Position numbers and translations under genes: made by a program
Shown here: one piece after another, positions 57,201 to 64,000 of the stretch
Layout: each line of letters opens with the position of its first letter
How positions within the stretch are numbered: position 1 is the first letter of the stretch
Notes under the pieces: model-generated
What the model was told of the DNA's origin: nothing
The model's database searches: none
What the model saw: the letters and a program-made list of their open reading frames with translations, nothing else
Origin: Sipunculus nudus
Taxonomy: Eukaryota > Annelida > Sipuncula > Golfingiida > Sipunculidae
Direction of reading: 5' to 3'
Assembly (NCBI GenBank): GCA_026874595.1
Contig: CM049316.1
Span: 74,872,676-74,936,675, forward strand
Length of the DNA: 64,000 nucleotides

Positions 57201-59924
57201 GCGTTTGTTCACAATCATTCTGAACAGACCTTCGCTAGAGCACGTCTTCTCTATAGATGAGGGACTTAGGTTCACAGAAGACATAGCGTGACTTGTCAGC
57301 CTGTGCAGTTTGAACTTACTGGGCCTTATGGTTAAAATATTTGCCCTGATAAATGCGGCATACTTTGTAACATCACTTTCGTTGACTGATAAATGGGCAT
57401 GTCTATTATATCACATTCGTTTAACTGGTAATTAAGGAACATACACGAATGATGTATTACTTACATGCAAACATCGTTTAATTTGACGTCATCCATCTTA
57501 GGGAACAATCCATTCTCCGTAAGAGCATTGTCTCCGGCTCCCTCGAACACGGTTCCCTTTAGACATGCATCAAGTTCATCGGAATTACAGTATGCCTGGA
57601 CTTTCGTCTGACCTGTAAGTTATAAAAACCAATACATAATTGGAAGAGTGCAGTATTCGCAGATTTGTTTTAATGATTACGGTTTGTGCCCTGTAAACAG
57701 CCTGATTGCCTCATTTGATGGTCTCCGAATTTAAGAAAATAATGCGTAAGAAATAGAATAAACTATAGGTGGCACCAGCGGAGTTCAGGAAACGATGAAA
57801 CACTCCATGATCTATATGCATGGACAGAATCATGATATCATGCATAAGATATTTAGATCCTCGAGCTAACCCCACCCTAACCCCATAACTAAGAAAATAT
57901 AGATCGCAGTGAACTATAAGTGGTCCCCAGAGATTTTCATTGATCTCCATGGAATTCCAGTTATAGTTTCTAGGTCCGGGGGTTACGATTTGTGCCCTGT
58001 TAATGAATGACCGGACAGCCAACGGACAAATAGTGATCACTATAGCTCAGACTTTCAGTGATTTAGATCCATATTTTATGCAGCCCAATTACTAAATGAC
58101 ATTGATTGCTGTACCGGTAGCATACACACCAGCAGTGATCTATGTGGACATACACAAATGAACTGTAAATAATAGTACTATAAATACACCCATTCAGGTG
58201 TTCACCTATGACAGTCACTGTAGGCCTACAGAAGTTTAGAGGCTGACAGTTATGTAAACTGACCTGTTGGACTGTGTACTATTTCAGTTCTATTCCATAA
58301 GACCTGTAAGGGCATTTTAGCTGAATGTATTAAAGTCTAGAGGCGTAAACTCTTCATTTAATACTAATAAATGTTTTCTATTAATATTTTGTTATATAGC
58401 TCTGAACACTGAATATTACCTTAACATAGACTCCTGAACAAATCAATGATTAATCCTTGTTTAACTGATTAATGTTAATTTTAGTAAAAGGTGAACTTAC
58501 CTGTAACCCTTAATCTTTCGAAATTTGATTGTACAGAAAGAAAGTAAAAATACTTTTAAACAATCAGATTATCTTATATTATATTATATTATCTTATTTA
58601 AAGCGGCAGACTAAATCTCTTCAGGTGAACCATTCTCAGAGAGAGGCCATTCCAGTACCTCGTGTAGCAACAATAGAGGAACCATTTTATCAGATATTTA
58701 AAAAAAGGGCCTAGTAGATTCTAACATGTACTATTAATCTGGTTGTAAGATTAATCATTCTCTAGTTTTGAACATTGTTGCTACCGTTACTCTCTCTCTC
58801 TCTCTTTCTCTGTCTTACCATGTATTTCTCAAGCAGTTATTTAATGGCTTTGTTAACATTCAGCATGCCTAATGATTTTTAACCTTTACTTTTTAACAGG
58901 GTTGGGGCCAGGTACTTGTACCTATACCTGTACCTAGGTACACATTTCAGAGTACCTGTACCTGTACCTGCCGGTCATGAGTAGGAAGTACCTAGTACCT
59001 GTACCTGGATCTAAAGTACCTGTACCTGGTACAAGGTTCTCCAGGTACATTTTCATATTGTCATTTTTGAAGTTTTTTCCTTTTCAGGTTTTAAAATTTG
59101 ATTACCTGTAGTGTAAAATAAATAGCAAGCCACCAGTGTGATAATATACTTTATACTTGTATTTAGAATTTACTTCAGCAAACGACTTCAATACTGTTTG
59201 ATAGAAAAAAAGGGCAGGTTAACTTGCATTTATATGTAAATTAATGCCGCTATTATTATCCTTAAAAACGTCTTTGAAGTGGTCATAAAATAAATGTACC
59301 TGTACCTGTACCTAAATACTTTCTAAAGTACCTGTACCTAGGTACTCTGTGAAAATCAAGTACCTGTACCTGGCCAATTTACAAGTACCTGTACCTGTAC
59401 CTAGGTACTTTCACTTGTACCTGGCCCCAACCCTGCTTTTTAAGGCCCTCTATTTACTATCACAAAATCCCCAGAATATAATGTATTTAATAATTCATTT
59501 TTCTGTGCAAAATTAATTGCTTACCCTGCCGTCACTCTTCTTGGGTATAACGATATATCACTTATAGATGAAAAGGTCTTCTTACGTTTGATGAGCAGAC
59601 AATACCGTGCCATCGCAGATACGGTCACTTTAACACACATACAAAAATGCTCCTAAACACACAAAAATGCAAAAAGAGGAATTTCGGTGCATTTGCTTTA
59701 GCGTTCCTAATGTTTTCCAGCCTTTTTTTTAATTCTTAGTTCTAATAATAGGTATTTTAATTTTAAATTTTCATAAAAAGTATTATCGATTACGTTTGTT
59801 CATCCAAATTAACATGGCGTCGTCGGATTATGCCAGATGAGAGTTGAAAAATTAAACATTTTAACTTACAAAAGTAAAGCAACCCAAGGAAAAATACCAG
59901 GAGTTTCTTCGACATCTTGGACAT
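32534..59924 (-). CDS. Six-exon gene for a 12-cysteine type I membrane protein, family unknown
   Basis: Coding exons, in order: 59924-59870, 57612-57465, 49502-49381, 44029-43876, 41923-41793, 32760-32534 (55, 148, 122, 154, 131 and 227 bases; total 837, 278 residues plus stop). All five introns are GT-AG and every split codon joins in phase. Residues 1-19 form a signal peptide ([14 protein letters not shown]). The ectodomain has 12 cysteines at 27, 35, 67, 76, 84, 103, 116, 129, 159, 168, 177 and 202, enough for six disulfides, and no N-glycosylation motif. The transmembrane helix is about 209-232 ([14 protein letters not shown]...). The tail (233-278) holds KKRVCC, a PPAY at 249-252 that fits a WW-domain ligand, and ends DAV. 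The cysteine layout resembles secreted invertebrate families such as the 27-kDa haemolymph glycoprotein (DUF1397) or DUF19 groups; this is a guess. Role unknown. Confidence 0.85.
32761..33303. other. Start of intron 5, non-coding
   Basis: Nothing recognised in the intron sequence between the exon 6 acceptor and the first repeat remnant. Confidence 0.5.
33304..33807 (+). mobile_element. Helitron-like element X, left part, split by a later insertion
   Basis: It matches the last 750 bases of the 44223-47376 copy, starting at GGGCCCCTGAAAAAAAATC (compare 46627 on). It stops in GGTTTTAA, where copy B begins, and resumes at 38782 with TAAAAAATTGAGG. It is the oldest layer of the nest and is truncated at its left end. 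Confidence 0.8.
33969..35706 (+). mobile_element. Helitron-like element Y with tandem core array, inserted in B
   Basis: Absent from the matching position in the copy at 44223, where ATGAAATTACCTG is continuous; here it reads ATGAAA|Y|TTACCTG. Y starts CTAGAATACGG with a small hairpin (TTAGTCG...CGACTAC). Its core is about 4.5 units of 279 bases at 34100-35470. A (CGG)n tract follows at 35639-35658, and it ends in a strong hairpin: GTATCCGC / GCGGATAC arms with AAAAC/GTTTT inside, then AA. Hairpin end, microsatellite, tandem core and lack of target duplication match the pearl/Helitron-like layout. Confidence 0.75.
34100..35470 (+). repeat. 279-bp dimeric tandem array with GGTGGCGCCACC palindromes
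   Basis: Perfect GGTGGCGCCACC occurs at 34389, 34538, 34667, 34946, 35095 and 35375, with one-mismatch copies at 34816 and 35226. Spacings alternate 149 and 130 bases, so each 279-base unit is a dimer of two related monomers. Other conserved words are CGGTTCCCGAGATATGAGCT and CACTGCAGAGATATGAGTGA. Open frames across it are accidental. Confidence 0.92.
38782..38977 (+). mobile_element. Helitron-like element X, right part
   Basis: Continuation of 33304-33807: TAAAAAATTGAGGGTTTTCC through a short ACGGACGACGG block to ACTCAGCTGAGCTAA at 38977. Confidence 0.8.
39120..40335 (+). repeat. Diverged tandem array, about 135-bp units with GGCGCCAC core
   Basis: GGCGCCACC-like words occur near 39272, 39412, 39533, 39672, 39805, 39946, 40080 and 40215, spaced 121-141 bases. 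The accompanying words match the monomers of the 34.1-35.5 kb array (ATGCAAAATTTCAG, GATATGAGCA). The units are more diverged and monomeric. Confidence 0.8.
40336..41064. other. Non-coding intron sequence
   Basis: A TGTTGCGGGCCTGA start at 40695 recalls LTR ends, but no partner or boundary is visible. No gene is recognised. Confidence 0.45.
41065..41526 (+). mobile_element. tRNA-derived SINE with 12-bp target duplications
   Basis: The body 41077-41514 is flanked by AAGATGTACCAG at 41065-41076 and 41515-41526. The head has polymerase III promoter boxes: TGGCTCAGGGG (A box, 41093-41103) and GGATTCGAATC (B box, 41134-41144), spaced as in tRNA. The tail ends ACAAAAAAAA. It lies in intron 5 of the membrane-protein gene. 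Its body does not show a recognised LINE-derived tail; relation to known bivalve SINEs is untested. Confidence 0.88.
41793..41923 (-). CDS. Exon 5: membrane-proximal ectodomain
   Basis: The acceptor is ACATTACAG|C and the donor is GGGC|GTAAGT. It encodes [17 protein letters not shown] and ends IRATVECG, giving cysteines 168, 177 and 202. The flanking introns contain a SINE and a Penelope-like fragment. Confidence 0.88.
42108..42178. repeat. (TA)n(TG)n compound microsatellite
   Basis: About 18 TA units run directly into about 16 TG units. Confidence 0.95.
42305..43560 (-). pseudogene. Penelope-like element fragment (RT and GIY-YIG), decayed
   Basis: On the minus strand the order is: RT pieces (FDVVDI near 43500, [36 protein letters not shown] within 42987-43364), a Cys-rich block [19 protein letters not shown], the GIY-YIG-type motif [11 protein letters not shown] (42600-42632) and a tail with [12 protein letters not shown] and [11 protein letters not shown] (42305-42640). 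This order fits Penelope-like elements of the Neptune type. Stops and frameshifts separate the pieces, and the 5' part ends at a TA microsatellite. It lies in intron 4. No activity is possible. Confidence 0.82.
43565..43622. repeat. (TA)n microsatellite
   Basis: About 28 uninterrupted TA units, abutting the 5' edge of the Penelope-like fragment. Confidence 0.95.
43876..44029 (-). CDS. Exon 4: ectodomain
   Basis: The acceptor is CTGTTACAG|AA and the donor is TGCAG|GTAAAA. It encodes [20 protein letters not shown] and ends near REQAKDMLC, giving cysteines 116, 129 and 159. It lies between the Penelope-like fragment and the 44223 Helitron-like copy. Confidence 0.88.
44223..47376 (+). mobile_element. 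Helitron-like element C, uninterrupted copy
   Basis: It starts CAAGGGACCCAAGGGTCACG and ends GTCAGCTGAGCTAA. An (ACGG)n block lies at 47270-47331, followed by AATGGACCACGACTATAGCT and the 12-base-arm hairpin. It is the best reference copy for the subfamily shared with B: the filled sites of Y and B are read by comparison with it at 44385 and 47120. A poly(G) run is at 45800-45811. There is no coding capacity. It lies in intron 3 of the membrane-protein gene, directly against the LINE 3' end. Confidence 0.82.
47385..48880 (-). pseudogene. LINE (non-LTR retrotransposon) reverse transcriptase fragment, decayed
   Basis: Minus-strand pieces in order: [11 protein letters not shown] (48721-48918), [20 protein letters not shown] (48441-48758), [10 protein letters not shown], then VAFDTVD and [17 protein letters not shown] (48069-48422), with the catalytic YADD changed to YAGD at 48165-48176. 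The C-terminal part is LHWLPVA and [12 protein letters not shown] (about 47500-47680). The pattern fits the CR1/L2-like (Jockey supergroup) LINEs. Stops, frameshifts and the mutated active site show it is dead. The 5' part, including the endonuclease, is missing. It lies in intron 3. Confidence 0.85.
48865..49105 (+). repeat. 75-bp tandem repeat, three copies
   Basis: Blocks of AACCCGACCACATTCACA type start at 48874, 48949 and 49023, each followed by ACGGTTCATTGTAACAT-like sequence. Confidence 0.88.
49381..49502 (-). CDS. Exon 3: ectodomain, central cysteines
   Basis: The acceptor is CTGCTTCAG|G and the donor is CAAA|GTGAGT. It encodes [16 protein letters not shown] up to LCGPGKQ, giving cysteines 76, 84 and 103. 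The overlapping longer ORF is intron read-through at both ends. Confidence 0.88.
49503..53394. other. Intron 2, A+T-rich, no gene recognised
   Basis: It contains an (AAAT)n tract at 49908-49930, a G+C-rich pair of palindromic words at 50105-50166 and a (TG)n tract at 51171-51191. No coding or mobile-element signature is recognised. Confidence 0.5.
53430..53530 (+). repeat. Imperfect direct duplication
   Basis: AAACACGCCAGACTCAGTCACGTGAACC (partly shown by AAACACGCCAGA and CAGTCACGTGAACC) occurs twice, about 54 bases apart. Confidence 0.7.
54186..55500 (+). repeat. About 355-bp tandem array with ACCTGTACAGGT palindromes
   Basis: The word ATTTACCTG...CACCTGTRCAGGT recurs near 54350, 54705, 55065 and, decayed, 55395. 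GGTAACCMRATAATTAGTGC-type words precede the first units near 54195 and 54560. This gives three to four units. The centre ACCTGTACAGGT (54722-54733, and 55076-55087) is a perfect palindrome. The short frames here are not conserved between units. Confidence 0.8.
55501..57464. repeat. Intron 2, right part with diverged Helitron-like fragments
   Basis: TTCAGCTGAGCTAA near 56381-56394 is a lone 3' end. A GGTGGCGCCACC palindrome lies at 56990-57001 within diverged repeat units (56390-57060). The remainder is A+T-rich without recognised content. Confidence 0.5.
57465..57612 (-). CDS. Exon 2: start of the cysteine-rich ectodomain
   Basis: The acceptor is AACTTACAG|GT and the donor is GCAT|GTAAGT. 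It encodes [19 protein letters not shown] and continues to NDVC, giving cysteines 27, 35 and 67. The first two bases complete the Cys codon split from exon 1. Confidence 0.88.
57660..58070 (+). repeat. Diverged Helitron-like fragment in intron 1
   Basis: It contains a GGTGGCACCAG core word, GGTTACGATTTGTGCCCTGT and a decayed 3' end ACTATAGCTCAGACTTTCAG. The same words occur at 62040-62320 and 60050-60300. Confidence 0.55.
58889..59443 (+). mobile_element. hAT-type MITE, 539 bp, with perfect 8-bp target duplication
   Basis: The element 58897-59435 has perfect 19-base terminal inverted repeats starting CAGGGTTGGGGCCAGGTAC. It is flanked by CTTTTTAA at 58889-58896 and 59436-59443. An 8-bp duplication and a CAGGG start are hallmarks of the hAT superfamily. 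Both ends carry dense arrays of GTACCT / AGGTAC hexamers in both orientations (58914-59050 and 59296-59425), where hAT transposases typically bind. No transposase is encoded. It lies in intron 1 of the membrane-protein gene. Confidence 0.92.
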
Positions 59925-59927
59925 CAG
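59870..59927 (-). CDS. Exon 1 (coding part 59870-59924): start codon and signal peptide
   Basis: ATG at 59924-59922 begins a basic then hydrophobic segment typical of a signal peptide. A second in-frame ATG follows three codons later. The donor is T|GTAAGT. A TTTCAG acceptor lies three bases before the ATG, so a 5' untranslated exon probably exists farther right; I could not place it. Confidence 0.8.
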
Positions 59928-60509
59928 CTGAAAGACAGAAAATGAAAATTACGCATTAAAATGTTTAACCACTGTGCTTCTAAATCTTTATCATTTGTTC
60001 TTGATATAAAATACCTTAGTGAATAAAATAAACTAGTATATCATGGCAATAGATTCTTGGCACGCCATGCATTAATCATCAAGACACTGGAGGTTTTCAT
60101 TCAAATTTTTAATTATTCGGGGAACGGGGTACCTACGAGTCCCATAGCTACAACGATATAAGACGCAGTGACCTATTTTCAGATTTCCAAGAGTTTTTTA
60201 TTTATCTATCTGGATGTTCAGTTATAAGTTTCTAGGAGGAGGGACAAAACGCCAAACGTATATACTTTTTAGTTAGATGAGCTAATACCCTAACCAGAAA
60301 GAAGGAATACTAGCTATAAAACGTAATAACCAACAAAAATAACAAGTGGATCATAATACATACAAAACAAACTAGTCAGAAAAGACCCGTACAAATAGTT
60401 TAAGATATCATAAATAGTTTGGTTATACGATAATCTATGGATAATCGCAGTTCAAAGTCACGACAAATGGACATTTTCAAAGAATACATCTGAGGTTTGT
60501 AAATATGCA
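59928..60509. other. Non-coding, upstream of exon 1
   Basis: It contains a decayed repeat fragment at about 60050-60300 ending AGTTAGATGAGCTAA. No promoter could be placed. Confidence 0.45.
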
Positions 60510-62010
60510 TAACTAGCTGTAATACCCGATTTACCAGGCTTTTTGTTGGGGTAAGGGAGATGTATAAAAGAAGATTAGGAATCACGGTTCACTTTTTTTT
60601 ATTCTAAAGGTTAAAGAAAAAGAATTTCAGTGGGACGCTCTCCCGATAAGATATGTACAAACATCTGAACATTTATTCTGTGGCGCTGTGCTCCTGGCAA
60701 GAAATGCATAGATCGGCATGTTTACCTTGAAGACATGGTAAGTGATCGACCTAAACATATGTGAACCAGAAAAAATACGCGAGGGCTGATAGTTTGTAAG
60801 ATCTTTGCATATCAACATATTATATTATTTTTGTTAGACCAATTAAGAACATATTGATGGAAGGTAGATGTGAAAGGGGATTTAAATGTATTTTAAAGGC
60901 AAGGAAACTAGGGAAACATATATATACCTTGTTAGTTGCATAAGCGGAACCAAGGGGGTGGACCCCCTCCCCTCTTTTTTTTCAGCCGTCGCAACATTTT
61001 TCAATGGTTTCAGACCACTATTTTTTGCCCCAACACGGACTGCAACTCTCTGGCCCTTCTGGCACTTTATTTGGTTTTGTAGGGACTAAATCATGTGTTC
61101 TTTGGAAACCAACGAAAGTAAGGTATAATGTGTTTTGTAGGGACTGTTTATGATGTATTTAAAGTGCGAAACCGAAACAGGTAGGGGAAGAAAGTTTTTT
61201 TATGAATAAATTTAGGGAAATCTTTATGACGGCCGGCGTGATGTAGCACCGGTTATTTGTATATTAAGTTTCCCCTCAATGTCAGGGGGTAATGTCCTTG
61301 TTAACTTTGTGTATGTCACATTCTCCCTACAGACGGTCTATCAATGTGAATGTAGAGGAACTTCCTCCGAACATTCATTCACACAGCACTCTTTTACGCC
61401 GAAAACCTGAGGAATGAATTTACGCAATTTTAGTTAATGGAGCAAACATAGAGTCAGCAACATCCATTCCTAATAAAACCAACAGAAGGTATTTGTCCAT
61501 GAAACATATTTTGTATATAAATAAACCTGTGGATCTATTTTGCGTTTTAATATTCATGTTGCGGTATGGTTAATATAAACAGAACTTATGCACGTGCTTT
61601 CTTAGACAATTTTGATTTTGCTTTTATACAATTGTTTCCAGAAGTGTTGAAATAAGATGCGGCTTATTCTACATTCAGCAAACGGATTACCTGGATGGTT
61701 TATGAGATAAGCCATTTTTGCTTGCTGACATAAGAACTGAGTACCAGGGGAGCTCGAGACACTTTGCACATTTACGGACCATGCATGTGGGTCCTACTTA
61801 GGGTTCAAATGTCAGGCCATGCATAAATCGGTCACAGACAGCAGGGGTTATTCATGTGCACAATAGTGCTTAATTCTGCAAGGCCTTTAAGTTTCTGTGT
61901 CAGGTGGTGTCTTTGTACGCCGGTAGTCCGAGAAAATAACCTTTAAATTGAGATCACAGTGTCATACTCATCGCGGTTTCAGAGAAGAGTGTCCTCTCCC
62001 GTATTAAGAA
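60510..62010 (+). repeat. Dispersed repeat J, copy 2
   Basis: It aligns with 25440-26660 in the same orientation. Shared words include AACATTTATTCTGTGG, a CATGTTTACCTTGA-type block, and ATAACCTTTAAA near 61938. It is strongly diverged from copy 1 and has no coding capacity. Confidence 0.7.
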
Positions 62011-62039
62011 CAATTTCAAATATTTAAAGCAAAGAGGAC

Positions 62040-62320
62040 ATCATGCATGCAAAGAATCATGTTGATCAATGCATAAGTGGTTCAAAATTTTTAATTATTC
62101 TTAGGGGTACTTCTGAGCCCCATAGCTCGAAGAATATGGGTAACAGAGACATAATGTCAGGTTTCCTAGAAGATCCAATAATTTAGAATCTCTTAAGACT
62201 GCACAGGGTTCATGATCCTAGCCTATACGGTTACGATTTGTGCCGGATTGCAGGACCGAAGGACAACAAAAAATGACCAATCGCTATAGCTCAGCATGAC
62301 TGAAAGTCAGCTGAGCTTAT
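62040..62320 (+). mobile_element. Helitron-like 3' end fragment
   Basis: It ends TATAGCTCAGCATGACTGAAAGTCAGCTGAGC, of which TCAGCATGAC / GTCAGCTGAG form the hairpin arms. This is the same hairpin version as in the 10065-12454 element. The 5' part is missing. Confidence 0.65.
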
Positions 62321-62573
62321 AAAAATCTTATTTTGTAAGTCATAGGTTCCCATTTAATCCACTCATCAGATACATATTTATAATCTGTAATTAGAAGCCA
62401 GCAGCATCTTCTGGGAATGTAGAACCTCTGAGGGGATTCTAAACTCCATGACAAGATGCTGTGAGTACTACTGGTACTTTTAAAACAATATATGGCTAGT
62501 TGATCTTGATACCCGATGCATGACATTTTCTCATCAACCATCTATTCCTGCTCCAAACACCAACAGTGTAAAA

Positions 62574-64000
62574 CAAGGGACCCATGGGTCACAGCGCTCA
62601 GCTGATCATGATTGGACTATAAATGTATTGTTATACTATATTGAGTAGAAAAAGCTTATGAATATCATGGTCATGTTGGGCTTTTATAAAGGAATATAAT
62701 GTAATATGAGAGTAAATGACATATGAAATAATCTGACTGATGGATTAATATGGAGTAAAATATAGTGGTTTATTTTTTATTTATTTGGGAGGGGTCGAAA
62801 AAAAAACAATTTATTTGAGCAAATATGAATGCAATGACAGTATACTAAGCAGTGGTATAATGATGATAAGGCTATTTGTTGTAGGATCTAGAGTGTATGG
62901 AAAACTACAAGCTTTCAATTTGACAGATACAAGGTTATGATTAACTATGCTGATGAGGGGATTTATGAATTTGTGACTGTATGACATGATATCTTGACTA
63001 GATCGGTCTTGACAAGGTACATTATTTTGATGACCCTCACGTCTACATATTACACAATATTGACATAATTTCTGGCATGTACATAGGTACCTATGGACAA
63101 ATGGTCAACATTACTGAACCATCTAGAAGGTTAAAATATTAAAAATATGATAAAATGTAGATAAAGTTTGATAGAAAGAGATAATCTAAGCCATGGTTGG
63201 TTTATATGATTGAAGGAAATGTTGCAAATAATATTTGAGATCTGACCATGCCTTTCCATTTGTTACATTTTTGATAAGCTGTTGATAGTTCAACAGTTTA
63301 CACATTTGTCTGATGAAATCCAATTTATTTGGTAAACCTTTTTTATCAATTTTATGATATGTATACAGTTGCCATAACGTCCCCACTCCACAGGTGCAAT
63401 GACTTGATGGGGGGGGGGGGGGGGGTGGTTGTTATGATCAGAGTTACAACACCTCTGTCTCTCTGCAGATATTTTCTTTAATTATTAAATTTTATGCTAT
63501 AGCCATAGAACTATTGTTCACAGTGCCAAGGAGCAAAGGCTCAGTGGGATGAAGAAGGGGATGGTGAGAGTTACAACACCCTTGCATATACATACAGGAT
63601 ATGAAATTTAATTCAACAGTGCTTATAAAAAAAGTTTATTCATGAACATTAAATATTTAAAACAGACAGAAAGATGGAGAAATAAAGCAAATCATTTTTT
63701 CCCCATTCTACTGAGCCAATACAAAATTAACAATATTTGCATTTATTCATTTTTTTTTCATTAAATAATTTTTATCCAGGTTTACGAATGTTACTATAAA
63801 TTTACAGTATAACATTCATGTGATTGTGAATTTTAAGTTGATTCACATTTCTAAATTGCATCAACATTTATGGCTAATGTATCTAGTTTATAGTACCTGT
63901 CAACAGAATGGGATGGAGGGAGGAAGGGAGGCAATAAGGGTGAGAGAGAGAGAGAGAGAGAGAGAGGCTCTCTGGTAATTACTGCCTGACCCAGACACTC
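62574..64000 (+). mobile_element. Helitron-like element E, cut by the window edge
   Basis: It starts CAAGGGACCCATGGGTCACA and continues to the end of the window as the reverse complement of 5950-7472, including the (AG)n tract at 63944-63966 and a poly(G) run at 63411-63426. It belongs to the subfamily of copy A. The rest lies outside the window. Confidence 0.82.

Overview
The window is eukaryotic nuclear DNA, most likely from a marine bivalve mollusc. Evidence: one split gene with GT-AG introns of 2-9 kb, A+T-rich non-coding sequence, and dispersed repeats with (ACGG)n blocks and hairpin ends that resemble the bivalve pearl / Helitron-like elements. The species is not identifiable from the sequence.

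The only gene that looks intact is a six-exon gene on the minus strand (59924 down to 32534). All GT/AG splice sites and codon phases agree. It encodes a 278-residue type I membrane protein: signal peptide, 12-cysteine ectodomain, one transmembrane helix and a 46-residue tail with a PPAY motif. I do not recognise its family with confidence. Its introns are packed with repeats: Helitron-like copies, a Penelope-like fragment, a LINE fragment, a SINE with target duplications and a 539-bp hAT-type MITE with a perfect 8-bp target duplication.

Left part: 1-1190 holds little beyond an unrecognised open frame. 1195-3118 and 10065-12454 are two copies of a 2-kb repeat family carrying AGGTCA half-sites. 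3487-7472 is a 4-kb Helitron-like repeat. 8000-10064 carries tandem arrays with 22-bp and 178-bp units. 12671-14590 is a broken BTB-BACK-Kelch pseudogene.

14772-24172 is a complete Ty3/Gypsy-type LTR retrotransposon on the minus strand. It has 2.2-kb LTRs, a 4-bp target duplication, a tRNA-Leu primer site and a polypurine tract. The LTRs differ by one base and one 11-bp repeat unit, yet gag and pol are full of stops, frameshifts and deletions. This suggests a recently copied element mobilised by enzymes supplied in trans.

Right part: 24177-32533 is mostly non-coding with scattered repeats. 33304-38977 is a three-level nest of Helitron-like insertions. Both inner insertions lie at an A|T position without target duplication. 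The middle of the nest is an array built on the 12-bp palindrome GGTGGCGCCACC. A related array lies at 39120-40330. A second copy of the 3-kb element lies at 44223-47376 and another, cut by the window edge, starts at 62574.
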